Shown here in pieces: positions 47,973-57,787 of a stretch of DNA of 64,000 nucleotides. The notes under the pieces were generated by a model that made no database searches, had not been told where the DNA came from, and was given only the letters and a program-made list of their open reading frames with translations. The position numbers and the translations under genes are program-made. The DNA comes from Marinobacter denitrificans (GTDB taxonomy: Bacteria; Pseudomonadota; Gammaproteobacteria; Pseudomonadales; Oleiphilaceae), in assembly GCF_008795955.1 (NCBI RefSeq), contig NZ_VMHN01000001.1:806001-870000 (forward strand), given 5' to 3'. Position 1 is the first letter of the stretch, and the number at the start of each line of letters is the position of its first letter.

Positions 47973-49232
47973 ATGACCGACAACCGTCTGACCAAGCTCT
48001 CTCTGGCCATCGGCCTCTCCATTGCCACCACAGCGGCGATGGCCAGCCCGCAAACTTTTATGTCGTCACGTTCCTTTGCTATGGGCGGTACCGGTGTCGC
48101 TATCGCTCATCCGGCGGCTGCAGGCGCTTCCAACCCGGCTATGATGGCGGCCGAGCACCACGACTGGTCCGACGACTTCGGCTTGATCCTTCCCTCTGTC
48201 AACGCCCGCGTTGCTGACGAAGAAGAAACAATTGACCAGATTGATGATATTCAGGACAACATTGACCGGTTCGAGGAGCTGGACAAGACCACCAGCGCAG
48301 CAGAAGCGCGCCAAACCGCTGGCGAACTCAGACAGCAGTTGAACAACTTTGACCGGGATACCGTCCGCGTCGATGCCGGCCTGGGGATCGCGCTGGCTGT
48401 GCCAATGGATTCCATCTCGGTTGGTTTTTTCACCAACGGCAACCTTCGCGCGACCGTCCGGGGTGAATTCGATCAGGACGACGAGCAATTCCTCGCTGAC
48501 CTGGAAAACGCATCAACAGCAGAACTGATTGCTGCGGATCTGGACCGTGACCTGCAATCCCGCGGCAGCGTTCTGGCGTCCGCGGTGACAGAGGTTGGAA
48601 TTTCCCTGGCGACTTCAATCGACCTGGAGAATGACTCGCAACTGCAAATCGGGGTTTCGCCGAAATACGTTCAGCTGCGAACTTATCAGTACACCCAAAC
48701 CGTGGCCGGTTTCGAAGATGACGACTTCGACAGCGATGAGAATGAAACTGAAAAAAGTGGTTTCAATCTGGACGTTGGTGCGGCGTATGCCTTCGGCTCA
48801 CACAACCAGTGGAACGCTGGTGTAGTGGTTAAGAACCTGATCCCCATGGAACTGGATTCGGCGGCGAACCGCCCCACTGAAAAAGAGCGAACGCTGGAAC
48901 TGAACCCCATGGTGACTGCCGGCATCGCCCATAAAGGCGACTTCCACGTAGTGACGGCGGAAATGGACCTGACCAAGAAGGAAGCATTCGGCTACGAGGA
49001 TGACACCCAGTGGCTTGCGCTGGGTGCAGAATTCGACGCCTTCCGTTATGCCCAACTTCGCGTAGGCGTACGCCAGAATCTGGCCAGCAATGACGACAAC
49101 GATGGCATTGAGGAAGACACCCAGTTCACCGCCGGTATTGGCCTGTCCCCTTTCGGCGCCCGTCTGGACATCGGTGCGCTGGTCAGCGACGCGGATCTTG
49201 GTGCCGCCATTGAGCTTGGTGCAGCGTTCTGA
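47973..49232 (+). CDS. TraF_2-type outer-membrane protein
   Basis: A 419-residue exported protein: signal peptide ending AAMAS, then TFMSSRSFAMGGTGVAIAHP and beta-strand patterns to the end (LDIGALVSDADLGAAIELGAAF). This matches the family named after plasmid conjugal transfer protein TraF, though most members are chromosomal and resemble FadL-like barrels. A central acidic helix (about 75-110, EEETIDQIDDIQDNIDRFEE) is a feature of the group. No conjugation genes are nearby, so transfer is an unlikely role. Confidence 0.8.
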   Translation: MTDNRLTKLSLAIGLSIATTAAMASPQTFMSSRSFAMGGTGVAIAHPAAAGASNPAMMAAEHHDWSDDFGLILPSVNARVADEEETIDQIDDIQDNIDRFEELDKTTSAAEARQTAGELRQQLNNFDRDTVRVDAGLGIALAVPMDSISVGFFTNGNLRATVRGEFDQDDEQFLADLENASTAELIAADLDRDLQSRGSVLASAVTEVGISLATSIDLENDSQLQIGVSPKYVQLRTYQYTQTVAGFEDDDFDSDENETEKSGFNLDVGAAYAFGSHNQWNAGVVVKNLIPMELDSAANRPTEKERTLELNPMVTAGIAHKGDFHVVTAEMDLTKKEAFGYEDDTQWLALGAEFDAFRYAQLRVGVRQNLASNDDNDGIEEDTQFTAGIGLSPFGARLDIGALVSDADLGAAIELGAAF

Positions 49233-49255
49233 TCTGCCCCGAACAACCAGCTCCC

Positions 49256-49284
49256 AAAAGCCCGGCTCCGTGCCGGGCTTTTTT
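49256..49284 (+). terminator. Terminator of the TraF_2 gene
   Basis: AAAAGCCCGGC and GCCGGGCTTTT form an 11-bp stem with a 5-base loop, followed by TT. The A and T tracts make it potentially bidirectional. Confidence 0.88.
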
Positions 49285-49364
49285 GTGGCCTAGCGGTTTG
49301 CCCGTAGCGGGCCATACCCTGATAATCCCCTGAACGACACCCCATATGGAGCACTATCCGATTC

Positions 49365-50462
49365 ATGAAAACCTATCTGGTTGGCGGCGCCGTACGTGAC
49401 GAACTGCTTGATCTGCCGGTAAAAGACCGGGACTGGGTGGTCACCGGAGCTACGCCGGAGGAAATGCTGAAGCGAGGCTTCAAACAGGTAGGCGCCGACT
49501 TCCCGGTGTTCCTCCACCCCGATACGCGGGAAGAATATGCACTGGCGCGAACGGAGCGTAAACAAGGGCGGGGCTATCACGGGTTTACCGTCTACAGCGC
49601 ACCGGACGTCACACTGGAAGATGATCTCAAGCGGCGGGACCTGACCATCAATGCCATGGCGAAATCGACCGAAGGCGAGCTGGTGGACCCCTTCGGAGGC
49701 CACCAAGACATTCAGACCCGCAGCCTGCGCCACGTATCCGAAGCTTTTGCTGAAGATCCCCTGCGAATTCTGCGCACCGCGCGTTTTGCAGCCCGGCTGC
49801 AACCCCTGGGGTTCACCGTGGCGGAACCAACCATGGCCTTGATGCAGGAAATGGTAAAGGCGGGTGAAGTCGAGCATCTGGTCCCCGAACGGGTGTGGCA
49901 GGAAATCCAGCGGGCCCTGCACGAAAATGAACCCGGCACTTTCTTCGACGTGCTCCGGAACTGCGGAGCGCTGGCAACCATTATCCCGGAACTTGACCGG
50001 GACGACACCTATTCAGCCGCACTAAAAGCACTGCGCTGTGTGCACAGCAGTGCAGGTGGAACCAGCGCCCGGTTCGCGGCCCTGATGTCGCCATTGGCTG
50101 AAAACGAAGCCCGCAAACGGGCAGCGCAACTAAAGGCGCCGAACGACTGCCAGGATTTGGCCCGCCTCACCACCAGCCTGTTGCCACGGATCCTCTCCAT
50201 GCCCGGCCATCAGGCAGAAGTGCTGCTGGAGGTGCTCGACGAAGCCGATGTGTGGCGCCGCGCGGACCGCTTTAAAGAATTGCTACAGGCACTGAACTGC
50301 GCCCTGCCCGACACCGAACGAGACAAACTGGGCTGGCTGGAGTCGGCCCGGCAGGCAGCCACAGGTGTGCAGGCAAAAGAACTGATGGCGCAGGGGTACA
50401 GGGGAAAAGAACTCGGCCAGGCAATCCGAAATGAACGGTTGCGACGTATTTCTGAGCTCTGA
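49365..50462 (+). CDS. cca: CCA tRNA nucleotidyltransferase
   Basis: A 365-residue class II nucleotidyltransferase that adds or repairs the CCA end of tRNAs. It has YLVGGAVRDELL (4-15), the metal-binding DRDW (about 21-24), RRDLTINAMA (about 88-97) and ILRTARFAARL. At this length the C-terminal HD phosphohydrolase domain found in E. coli Cca is absent. Confidence 0.93.
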   Translation: MKTYLVGGAVRDELLDLPVKDRDWVVTGATPEEMLKRGFKQVGADFPVFLHPDTREEYALARTERKQGRGYHGFTVYSAPDVTLEDDLKRRDLTINAMAKSTEGELVDPFGGHQDIQTRSLRHVSEAFAEDPLRILRTARFAARLQPLGFTVAEPTMALMQEMVKAGEVEHLVPERVWQEIQRALHENEPGTFFDVLRNCGALATIIPELDRDDTYSAALKALRCVHSSAGGTSARFAALMSPLAENEARKRAAQLKAPNDCQDLARLTTSLLPRILSMPGHQAEVLLEVLDEADVWRRADRFKELLQALNCALPDTERDKLGWLESARQAATGVQAKELMAQGYRGKELGQAIRNERLRRISEL

Positions 50463-50506
50463 TCTGAGCCCTGACCTGAACCCCAACCGACACAGTGAGA
50501 TACACC

Positions 50507-51253
50507 ATGGAAGCATTAACACCTGTTGCACTGATCACTGGAGCGGCACATCGACTAGGAGCCCATACGGCCAGACACCTCCATCATCGTGGCTGGAACC
50601 TGGTGGTTCATTATCGCTCCCGCGAGGCGCAGGCTTACTCCCTGTGCGAGGAGCTGAACAACATCAGAGCCGAGTCTGCGGTTGCCCTCCAGGCTGACCT
50701 GTCGAATCCGGGAGAAGCCGCAACCCTGGGTTCAGAAGCCGTTTCCATATGGGGACGCCTGAACGGACTCGTCAACAATGCCTCCGTTTTTTATCCCAAT
50801 CCCACGCCACAGGCCAGTTCCGACGACTGGGACGCAATAATGAACACCAACCTGCGCGCACCCTTCTTCCTGGGCCAGGCCTGCCTGCCAGCGCTGAAAC
50901 AATCCCGCGGCGCCATCGTGAACATGATCGACATATACAGCCAGCGCCCGCTGGCGAACCACCCGCTTTACTGTGCCAGTAAATCCGGCCTGGCGTCACT
51001 GACCCTCTCCTGGGCAAAAGACCTGGCACCAGAAGTCCGGGTTAACGGCGTTTCTCCGGGTGCTATCCTCTGGCCTGAAGGCGAGGCAGCCATCGATGAG
51101 ACCTATCAACAGAGCATCCTGGCCAGGACCCCGCTGGCTCGCACGGGCGCGCCGGAGGACATCGCCAGCGCCATTGCCTTCTTGCTTTGTGATGCGCCGT
51201 TTGTAACAGGTCAGATACTGGCGGTGGACGGCGGTCGCAGCCTTAATATGTAA
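50507..51253 (+). CDS. folM: Pteridine reductase (FolM-like short-chain dehydrogenase)
   Basis: A 248-residue SDR enzyme. The N-terminal ITGAAHRLGAHTARHLH has the TGxxxRxG form of pteridine reductases in place of the usual TGxxxGxG. The catalytic Tyr-Lys is in HPLYCASKSGL, with Asp rather than Ser-rich motif preceding (NMIDIYSQRP). The reaction is NADPH-dependent reduction of dihydropteridines or folate. I start at the ATG at 50507, four codons after a GTG. Confidence 0.85.
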   Translation: MEALTPVALITGAAHRLGAHTARHLHHRGWNLVVHYRSREAQAYSLCEELNNIRAESAVALQADLSNPGEAATLGSEAVSIWGRLNGLVNNASVFYPNPTPQASSDDWDAIMNTNLRAPFFLGQACLPALKQSRGAIVNMIDIYSQRPLANHPLYCASKSGLASLTLSWAKDLAPEVRVNGVSPGAILWPEGEAAIDETYQQSILARTPLARTGAPEDIASAIAFLLCDAPFVTGQILAVDGGRSLNM

Positions 51254-51343
51254 GCGGATTACGCCGTCCCGCTTTGGCCTACCCCGGCTTTCCGATACAA
51301 TGCGGGGAGCTTTTTAAACCTGCCTGGAAACCGGAGAGAACCC

Positions 51344-52522
51344 ATGCGTGATGTTGTTATCGTAGCCGCCAAACGTACCGCGGTCGGAAGCTTTGGCGGC
51401 GGGCTTTCCAGCCTTCGCGCCGACCAGCTCGGCAGCGCCGTTATCAAGGCCTTGCTGGAGGAGTCCGGCGTTGCTGCCGATCAGGTCAACGAAGTGGTCC
51501 TGGGCCAGGTCCTGACGGCCGGCTGCGGTCAGAACCCTGCGCGTCAGGCCTCCATCAATGCCGGCATTCCCGCCTCGGTGCCTGCCATGACTATCAACAA
51601 GGTGTGCGGCTCGGGCCTCAAGGCTGTTCATATGGCAGTTCAGGCCATCCGTTGTGGCGACGCCGAACTGATGATTGCAGGCGGCCAGGAAAGTATGAGC
51701 CAGGCGCCCCACGTGCTCCCCAACAGCCGTAACGGCCAGCGCATGGGCAACTGGAACATGGTGGACACCATGATTTCGGACGGTTTGTGGGAGGCTTTCA
51801 ATGACTACCACATGGGCGTCACTGCAGAAAACATCGTGGAAAAATACGGTATTAGCCGTGAAGAACAGGATGAGTTTGCCGCCGCGTCCCAGCAGAAAGC
51901 CGCTGCCGCAATGGACGCCGGTTATTTCGACGGCCAGATTGTTCCCGTCACCATTCCCCAGCGCAAGGGCGACCCGCTGATAGTGAACAAAGACGAGACT
52001 CCCCGTGCCGGCGTTACCGCCGAAAGCCTGGGAAAACTCCGTCCGGCGTTCAAGAAGGACGGAACCGTCACCGCCGGAAATGCGTCCTCCCTTAACGACG
52101 GTGCCGCCGCGGTCATTGTTTGCAGCGCCGACAAAGCCAGAGAACTCGGACTTACGCCACTGGCTACCATCAGGGCCCATGCCAATGCAGGTGTTGACCC
52201 CACGATCATGGGCACTGGCCCGATTCCGGCAAGCCAGCGCTGCCTGAAACTGGCCGGCTGGTCGGTGGAAGATCTGGACCTTGTGGAAGCCAACGAAGCC
52301 TTTGCCGCCCAGGCCATTTCCGTTAACCGGGACCTCGGCTGGGATACTGCAAAGGTCAATGTGAATGGCGGTGCCATTGCTTTGGGCCACCCGATCGGAG
52401 CCTCCGGCTGCCGGATTCTGGTCAGCCTGCTGCATGAGATGGCACGCCGGGATGCAAAAAAGGGCCTCGCAACCCTGTGCATTGGCGGCGGTATGGGCGT
52501 AGCCCTGGCCGTGGAACGCTGA
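51344..52522 (+). CDS. Acetyl-CoA acetyltransferase (thiolase)
   Basis: A 392-residue biosynthetic-type thiolase with the acylated Cys in [14 protein letters not shown] (Cys88), His in [10 protein letters not shown] and the second Cys in TLCIGGGMG. It condenses two acetyl-CoA to acetoacetyl-CoA or works in reverse. AtoB or PhaA would both fit; no pha or ato genes are adjacent. Confidence 0.93.
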   Translation: MRDVVIVAAKRTAVGSFGGGLSSLRADQLGSAVIKALLEESGVAADQVNEVVLGQVLTAGCGQNPARQASINAGIPASVPAMTINKVCGSGLKAVHMAVQAIRCGDAELMIAGGQESMSQAPHVLPNSRNGQRMGNWNMVDTMISDGLWEAFNDYHMGVTAENIVEKYGISREEQDEFAAASQQKAAAAMDAGYFDGQIVPVTIPQRKGDPLIVNKDETPRAGVTAESLGKLRPAFKKDGTVTAGNASSLNDGAAAVIVCSADKARELGLTPLATIRAHANAGVDPTIMGTGPIPASQRCLKLAGWSVEDLDLVEANEAFAAQAISVNRDLGWDTAKVNVNGGAIALGHPIGASGCRILVSLLHEMARRDAKKGLATLCIGGGMGVALAVER

Positions 52523-52529
52523 GCCTGGA

Positions 52530-52994
52530 ATGCTGAATGTGGTGTTGTTCGAGCCGGAGATACCGCCGAATACCGGCAATATTATCAGGCTCTGTGCCAA
52601 CTCCGGCTGCCGCCTGCACCTGATTGAGCCTCTGGGTTTTACCCTGGAAGACAAGCAGATGCGGCGGGCGGGCCTGGACTATAGTGAGTACGCAACGGTC
52701 ACGGTTCACCCGGATTACAAGAGCTTTCTGGACAGCGAACAGCCCCTGCGGCTGTTCGGGCTGACCACCAAAGGCTCCCGTGGATATCATGAAGTGACAT
52801 ACCAGAAAGGCGATTATCTGATGTTCGGCCCGGAAACCCGGGGCCTGCCAGCAGACATTCGCCAGGCACTTCCGGAAGCACATTGCCTGAGAGTGCCGAT
52901 GCGCCCGGAAAGCCGCAGCCTCAATCTGTCAAACACGGTTGCGCTGGTGGTCTATGAAGCATGGAGACAGCTTGATTTTGAAGGAGCTCAATAA
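52530..52994 (+). CDS. trmL: tRNA (cytidine/uridine-34 2'-O)-methyltransferase
   Basis: A 154-residue SPOUT methyltransferase beginning [21 protein letters not shown], with [12 protein letters not shown] (about 93-104) and the trefoil-knot motif [17 protein letters not shown] near the end. It modifies the wobble base of tRNA-Leu isoacceptors. Full family length. Confidence 0.95.
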   Translation: MLNVVLFEPEIPPNTGNIIRLCANSGCRLHLIEPLGFTLEDKQMRRAGLDYSEYATVTVHPDYKSFLDSEQPLRLFGLTTKGSRGYHEVTYQKGDYLMFGPETRGLPADIRQALPEAHCLRVPMRPESRSLNLSNTVALVVYEAWRQLDFEGAQ

Positions 52995-53730
52995 CCACCG
53001 CCCGGCAGCCTTGCTCGCCTTTGCAACCATCCTGGCGCTGTTCTCATCCAGCGCCTGGCCCCATAACAGAAGTGTCGAAAAATCGGGCGAAAATACCCGG
53101 GTTATCACCACCCCCTCAACCACATCCGAGGTCTCGGTGGTACTGGGCAAAAAGATTGTCCGGCAGCTTTATACCAGCTGTGGGCTCAACGTCCGTTATC
53201 TGGATGTGCCCGCGGCCAGGGCTGTTATGATGGCGGAAAAAAGTCAGTCCGACGGCGAACTTGCCCGCATACCCATGGCCGTAAAGGAAAATGCCCCCCT
53301 GTTGCCGTTGCATATTCCGATCGAGACAGCGCGGCTGGTTCCTCTTTTCCTCAATCGGGAATCAGCCAATGCACACACCAGCCTGAGTGGTGAGCGCATC
53401 GGTTTTCTGAACGGCTATCGTATGATCGCTACGGTATTGCCCGAGGATGCCACCCAGGTCGCCACAGCTGATACGTTTCAGCTGGTCAGCCTGCTTAAAC
53501 GCCAACGAATTGATGTAGCGTTAACACTGGAATGGGATGCACTGGCCGCCAGGCACCAGAATCCGGAAATGGTGATTGGCGAACCGGTGCTGGAATCGCC
53601 CATCTATCACTGGGTACACGAAGCCAGGCAAAACGACGTTCCCTGTCTTTCTGAGGCTCTCAGTGAGATGAAGACAAGCGGGGAGCTGCAGCAAATACTC
53701 AGGGAAGGCATTGAATCGAGTTCACCTTAA
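52954..53730 (+). CDS. Periplasmic solute-binding-like protein
   Basis: A protein of about 258 residues with an N-terminal hydrophobic signal ([18 protein letters not shown]) and a type 2 binding-protein-like pattern: [25 protein letters not shown], then [11 protein letters not shown] and [14 protein letters not shown]. It resembles amino-acid-binding-type (SBP_bac_3) proteins found without transporters. The start is unclear: ATG 52954, or TTG 52972 five bases after GGAG. It overlaps the end of trmL. Confidence 0.65.
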   Translation: MKHGDSLILKELNNHRPAALLAFATILALFSSSAWPHNRSVEKSGENTRVITTPSTTSEVSVVLGKKIVRQLYTSCGLNVRYLDVPAARAVMMAEKSQSDGELARIPMAVKENAPLLPLHIPIETARLVPLFLNRESANAHTSLSGERIGFLNGYRMIATVLPEDATQVATADTFQLVSLLKRQRIDVALTLEWDALAARHQNPEMVIGEPVLESPIYHWVHEARQNDVPCLSEALSEMKTSGELQQILREGIESSSP

Positions 53731-53770
53731 AAAGAAACCCCACCGGCGTATGCGCGAGCGGGGTTTCTTT
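53731..53770. terminator. Bidirectional terminator before secB
   Basis: AAAGAAACCCC and GGGGTTTCTTT form an 11-bp stem around an 18-base loop, between the convergent binding-like gene and secB. Confidence 0.8.
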
Positions 53771-53795
53771 GGGCCAGGCTTGGGGCGAGGCGGAA

Positions 53796-54296
53796 TCAGT
53801 GAGTCTGCTCTTCTTTGCTTTCGCCTGCTGCCTCTTCCTGCTTGCGCTTTAGCGCCTGCGCGTAGATAGCATCGAAGTTCACCGGTGCCAGCATCAATGC
53901 CGGGAAGCTACCTTTACCAACCACCCCGTCAATTGCTTCCCGTGCATATGGGAACAGGATGTTCGGGCAGTACGCACCCAGCATCTGACCGAGTTGCGGC
54001 CCTTCAATACCCTTCACCAGAAACACACCGGCCTGCTGAATCTCGACGATGTAAGCAACCTTGTCATCGACTTTCGCAGTCACTGTCAAAGACAGAACCA
54101 CTTCATACTGGTTGTCGCTGACCTTGTTGTGAGACGTGTTAAGGTCCAGATTGACCTGCGGCTTCCACTGGTCCTGAAAAACCGTGGGTGAGTTCGGGGA
54201 CTCGAACGACAGATCCTTCACGTAAATGCGCTGGAGCGCAAACTGGGGTTGTGTCTGGTTTTCGTTGCCTGCTGCGGCCTGCTCATTTTCAGCCAT
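53796..54296 (-). CDS. secB: Protein-export chaperone SecB
   Basis: A 166-residue chaperone that holds preproteins unfolded for SecA. FALQRIYVKDLSFESPNSP (about 18-36), VNLDLNTSHN and GQMLGAYCPNILFPYAREAI (about 106-125) are diagnostic. The C-terminal tail is acidic (EEAAGESKEEQTH). It has the usual length. Confidence 0.97.
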   Translation of the reverse strand: MAENEQAAAGNENQTQPQFALQRIYVKDLSFESPNSPTVFQDQWKPQVNLDLNTSHNKVSDNQYEVVLSLTVTAKVDDKVAYIVEIQQAGVFLVKGIEGPQLGQMLGAYCPNILFPYAREAIDGVVGKGSFPALMLAPVNFDAIYAQALKRKQEEAAGESKEEQTH

Positions 54297-54438
54297 TTTC
54301 AGTCCTTTCTTCGATTAAGGGGGCAACCAGGGCCCATTATTATATTGAATGCTGCCGGAACAGTTTAATGCCTGGCTCCGCCTGCTGATGTGAAACAGTG
54401 CGACAGTTTACCGTTCAGTTCAAGGCCCCGGTAGCCGG

Positions 54439-54855
54439 TTACTTCTTCACCAGCGGCAGGTTGCTGCCTTTCCAGTCAGCGATACCACCATTCAGACGAA
54501 CCACATTGGTGTAGCCTTCCGCGTTCAGCTGCTTGACGGCCATGGCGGAATGCTGGCCCATTTTGTCAGCCACGATGATCTGCTTATCCTTGAACTTCTT
54601 CAGCTCCGACGCACGGCTTTTGATACTATTGAGGGGAATATTGATTGCACCGGTAATCCGGCCCTCGTTAAAATCCTTGCGATCACGGATGTCGACAACA
54701 ATAGCTTCGTCGCGGTTGATCAGATTTACTGCGCCCTGGGCCGATATTTTCGCACCACCACGGCGGGATTCCAGTACCAGTATGGCAAGCAGGAAAGCGA
54801 CAAACAGAGACACCAGAATGTAATGGTTAACCGCGAATTCGAACACCCTTTCCAT
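54439..54855 (-). CDS. yibN: Membrane-anchored rhodanese-like protein (YibN)
   Basis: A 138-residue protein with an N-terminal helix (about 9-27) and a rhodanese fold (DEAIVVDIRDRKDFNEG, GAINIPLNS). The active-site loop reads IIVADKMGQHS and lacks the catalytic Cys, so sulfurtransferase activity is unlikely; the E. coli YibN loop also departs from the canonical form. The start at 54855 removes a short implausible extension. It lies upstream of secB on the same strand, without the grxC gene found between them in E. coli. Confidence 0.88.
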   Translation of the reverse strand: MERVFEFAVNHYILVSLFVAFLLAILVLESRRGGAKISAQGAVNLINRDEAIVVDIRDRKDFNEGRITGAINIPLNSIKSRASELKKFKDKQIIVADKMGQHSAMAVKQLNAEGYTNVVRLNGGIADWKGSNLPLVKK

Positions 54856-55001
54856 GAAAACACCTTGCTGAATAGTTTGTGGCAGGATTATACACACCCT
54901 GCTCCATTGACAGAAGATAACCGAGGTGGCCGAGGGGTGCGAAAGTGTTTAGAATCAATGTTCGTTTTAGTAAATTTACCAAACTACCATCGGATTAAGT
55001 G

Positions 55002-56549
55002 ATGACTGCCACGCGTAAGCCTACTGCACTGATTATTCTTGACGGCTGGGGTCACCGTGACCCGGCGGACGATAATGCCATCAGCAACGCCAATACGCCA
55101 TTCTGGGATAAGCTCTGGAAAAATCAGCCAAAAACACTGATCAACACGTCTGGAATGTTCGTTGGCCTGCCGCAGGGACAGATGGGAAATTCCGAAGTCG
55201 GCCACATGAATCTTGGCGCAGGACGGGTGGTTTACCAAAGCCTGACGCGCATCGACAAAGACGTGGAAGAAGGTACTTTTACGCAAAACCCTACCCTGTG
55301 CAGCGCCATGGACAAGGCCATCAGTAGCGGCCGGGCCGTTCATCTTATGGGCCTGCTTTCTCCCGGTGGCGTGCACAGCCACGAAGACCACATTCTGGCT
55401 GCTGCTGAAATGGCAGCCGAACGAGGCGCCAAAGAAGTCTACGTCCACGCATTCCTGGATGGCCGCGACATGCCGCCCCGCAGTGCCAGGGCCTCATTGG
55501 AAAAAGCCGCTACCAAACTGAAGAACCTGGGAGTCGGCCGGGTAGCCTCCATTGTCGGTCGCTACTACGCGATGGACCGGGACAACCGCTGGGACCGGGT
55601 TGAAGAGGCCTACAATGTCATGACCCTCGGAGAGGCCGAGTTCACGGCTGCCGATCCGGTAACGGCGCTGGAGCAGGCCTACGAACGGGGCGAGAATGAC
55701 GAGTTCGTCAAAGCGACCCGTATCAAAGCCAGTGGCGACACGGAAGGCACCATCGACGATGGCGATACCGTGATATTCATGAACTTCCGCGCCGATCGCG
55801 CCCGGGAGATGACACGCTGCTTTGTGGAGAACGACTTTGACGGCTTTGAGCGCCGCAAGCGCCCGGAACTGGCTGACTTTGTCATGCTCACCGAATATGC
55901 CGCAGACATCAAAACGGCCTGTGCCTATCCGCCAGAGCAACTGACCAACGGCCTGGGCGAATACGTCTCGAATCAGGGCAAAACCCAGCTTCGAATTGCC
56001 GAAACCGAGAAATACGCCCACGTTACCTTCTTCTTCAATGGCGGCATGGAAACGCCGTTCGAAGGTGAAGACCGGATCCTGGTGCCGTCACCCAAAGTAG
56101 CCACTTACGACCTGCAGCCGGAGATGAGCGCGCCGGAAGTGACCGACAAACTGGTGGAAGCCATCAAGAGCGGCAAATACGACCTGGTGGTGTGTAACTA
56201 CGCCAACGGCGACATGGTTGGCCACACCGGCAAGCTGGACGCTGCCATCAAGGCCGCCGAATGTATTGACCAGTGTGTCTCTCGCATCGCCGAAGCGCTT
56301 GAAGAAGTCGGTGGAGAAGCACTGATTACCGCAGACCACGGCAACTGTGAACAGATGACGGACCCGAACTCCGGCCAGGTTCATACCGCCCATACTATCG
56401 GGCCGGTGCCACTGGTTTATATTGGCCCCCGCAAGGTATCCCTCAAGGATGACGGCAGCCTGAGCGATGTGGCACCTACCCTTCTAAGCCTGATGGGCCT
56501 TGAACAGCCGGCGGAAATGTCAGGCCATAGCCTGGTGGAGATCGATTGA
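55002..56549 (+). CDS. gpmI: Cofactor-independent phosphoglycerate mutase
   Basis: A 515-residue glycolytic enzyme of the alkaline phosphatase superfamily. The metal site and nucleophile are in [11 protein letters not shown] and [14 protein letters not shown] (Ser about 64), with later [26 protein letters not shown] and [15 protein letters not shown]. It interconverts 2- and 3-phosphoglycerate using Mn2+. The ATG at 55002 is directly preceded by an in-frame GTG. Its stop overlaps the TTG start of envC. Confidence 0.96.
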   Translation: MTATRKPTALIILDGWGHRDPADDNAISNANTPFWDKLWKNQPKTLINTSGMFVGLPQGQMGNSEVGHMNLGAGRVVYQSLTRIDKDVEEGTFTQNPTLCSAMDKAISSGRAVHLMGLLSPGGVHSHEDHILAAAEMAAERGAKEVYVHAFLDGRDMPPRSARASLEKAATKLKNLGVGRVASIVGRYYAMDRDNRWDRVEEAYNVMTLGEAEFTAADPVTALEQAYERGENDEFVKATRIKASGDTEGTIDDGDTVIFMNFRADRAREMTRCFVENDFDGFERRKRPELADFVMLTEYAADIKTACAYPPEQLTNGLGEYVSNQGKTQLRIAETEKYAHVTFFFNGGMETPFEGEDRILVPSPKVATYDLQPEMSAPEVTDKLVEAIKSGKYDLVVCNYANGDMVGHTGKLDAAIKAAECIDQCVSRIAEALEEVGGEALITADHGNCEQMTDPNSGQVHTAHTIGPVPLVYIGPRKVSLKDDGSLSDVAPTLLSLMGLEQPAEMSGHSLVEID

Positions 56550-57682
56550 TTGCTCGTCTGTGGCTGGCGCTGGTACTGCTTGCAGTTGCCACGCCAGCAC
56601 TGGCGGAGCAACAGGTCACGCCTGGCCAGATAAAAGCACTCCGGGAGGAGATCGCCGGGATCGACGAATGGCTCGCCGATGCCGAAGAGGATCGCTCGTC
56701 ACTTGAGCGCCAGCTCTCGGGGCTGGAACAGGAAATCGGCCGCCTTACCCGCGAACGCAGGGAACTGCGCCAGCAGGCCCAGAACCAGCAACAGCGCCTC
56801 AATCAGCTTGCCGAAGAAGAGGCTGAGCTGACGCGAACCCTGGACAGTCAACGCGAGAACCTGAAGAAACAGATTCGCGCCGCCTGGATGGAAGGGGACG
56901 CACCCGCGGTAAAAGTCCTGCTTAATGAGATAGACCCTGACAAGATTGCCCGCACCATGACCTACTACGAATACCTCAGCCGCGACACCATCGGCCGGCT
57001 GGAGGCATTCGCCGCCAACCTCCGACAACTGAGAGACACCCAGAAAGAGGTCAAGGCCGGCCGACTGCGACTGGCTGAACTTGAGCAGGATGTGGCTGAC
57101 CGGCAACAAAAACTGAACAACAGTAAAAGCGAACGGGAACAGACCCTGGCAGCCCTCAAAGCCGACATCAGTGATCGCAGGAGTGAACGCCAGGAACTGG
57201 AAGCAGACCGGAACCGGCTGGAAAAACTGCTCAAAGAGGTGGAAGAGGCCATAGCGAGCATTCCCACCCCCAATGAATCAGACCCGTTCGGGTCGCTCAA
57301 GAACAAACTGCCCTGGCCGGCAGACGGCAAGGTTGCCAGCAAATTCGGCGACAGCTATGCCGGCGGCAAGCTGCGTTATAACGGTCTGCTGATCAATACC
57401 GATGAAGCGAGCGATATCAAGGCGGTTCACTATGGTCGCGTTGTCTTTGCCAACTGGCTCAGAGGTTTTGGCCTGATTACCATCCTGGATCACGGCGACG
57501 GCTACATGACCCTCTACGGCCATAGCAGCAGCCTTTACACCAGCCCGGGTGACTGGGTGGAAGCCGGCGAGGCCATTGCCCAAGCAGGTCGTACCGGTGG
57601 CACGGACAACCCCGCGGTATACTTCGAAATTCGCCACAACGGCAAACCGGACAACCCGCAGCGCTGGCTTGGCAATCGCTGA
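56546..57682 (+). CDS. envC: EnvC-like murein hydrolase activator
   Basis: A 378-residue periplasmic protein: signal peptide (to AATPALA, about residue 20), long coiled coils (about 25-245) and a C-terminal LytM-like domain (about 275-375). The zinc ligands of active LytM enzymes are not retained in [14 protein letters not shown] and [14 protein letters not shown] as a full set, as in E. coli EnvC, which activates amidases instead of cutting peptidoglycan. The start is TTG, overlapping the gpmI stop (TTGA) with GGAG 5 bases away. Confidence 0.9.
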   Translation: MIARLWLALVLLAVATPALAEQQVTPGQIKALREEIAGIDEWLADAEEDRSSLERQLSGLEQEIGRLTRERRELRQQAQNQQQRLNQLAEEEAELTRTLDSQRENLKKQIRAAWMEGDAPAVKVLLNEIDPDKIARTMTYYEYLSRDTIGRLEAFAANLRQLRDTQKEVKAGRLRLAELEQDVADRQQKLNNSKSEREQTLAALKADISDRRSERQELEADRNRLEKLLKEVEEAIASIPTPNESDPFGSLKNKLPWPADGKVASKFGDSYAGGKLRYNGLLINTDEASDIKAVHYGRVVFANWLRGFGLITILDHGDGYMTLYGHSSSLYTSPGDWVEAGEAIAQAGRTGGTDNPAVYFEIRHNGKPDNPQRWLGNR

Positions 57683-57787
57683 GGCTGTTCGTGGTACCCT
57701 AAAGGCTGACAAATCAGTCTGGTAACGCCATACTGTCCTGCATTACGCAGGAACCAATCAGTCATCGGAACAACACAGGATAAGTGA

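Noticed and set aside
47973..49232. Evidence for a conjugative element from the TraF-like gene
   Set aside because: The TraF_2 family is mostly chromosomal, and no other transfer, relaxase or integrase gene is in the window.
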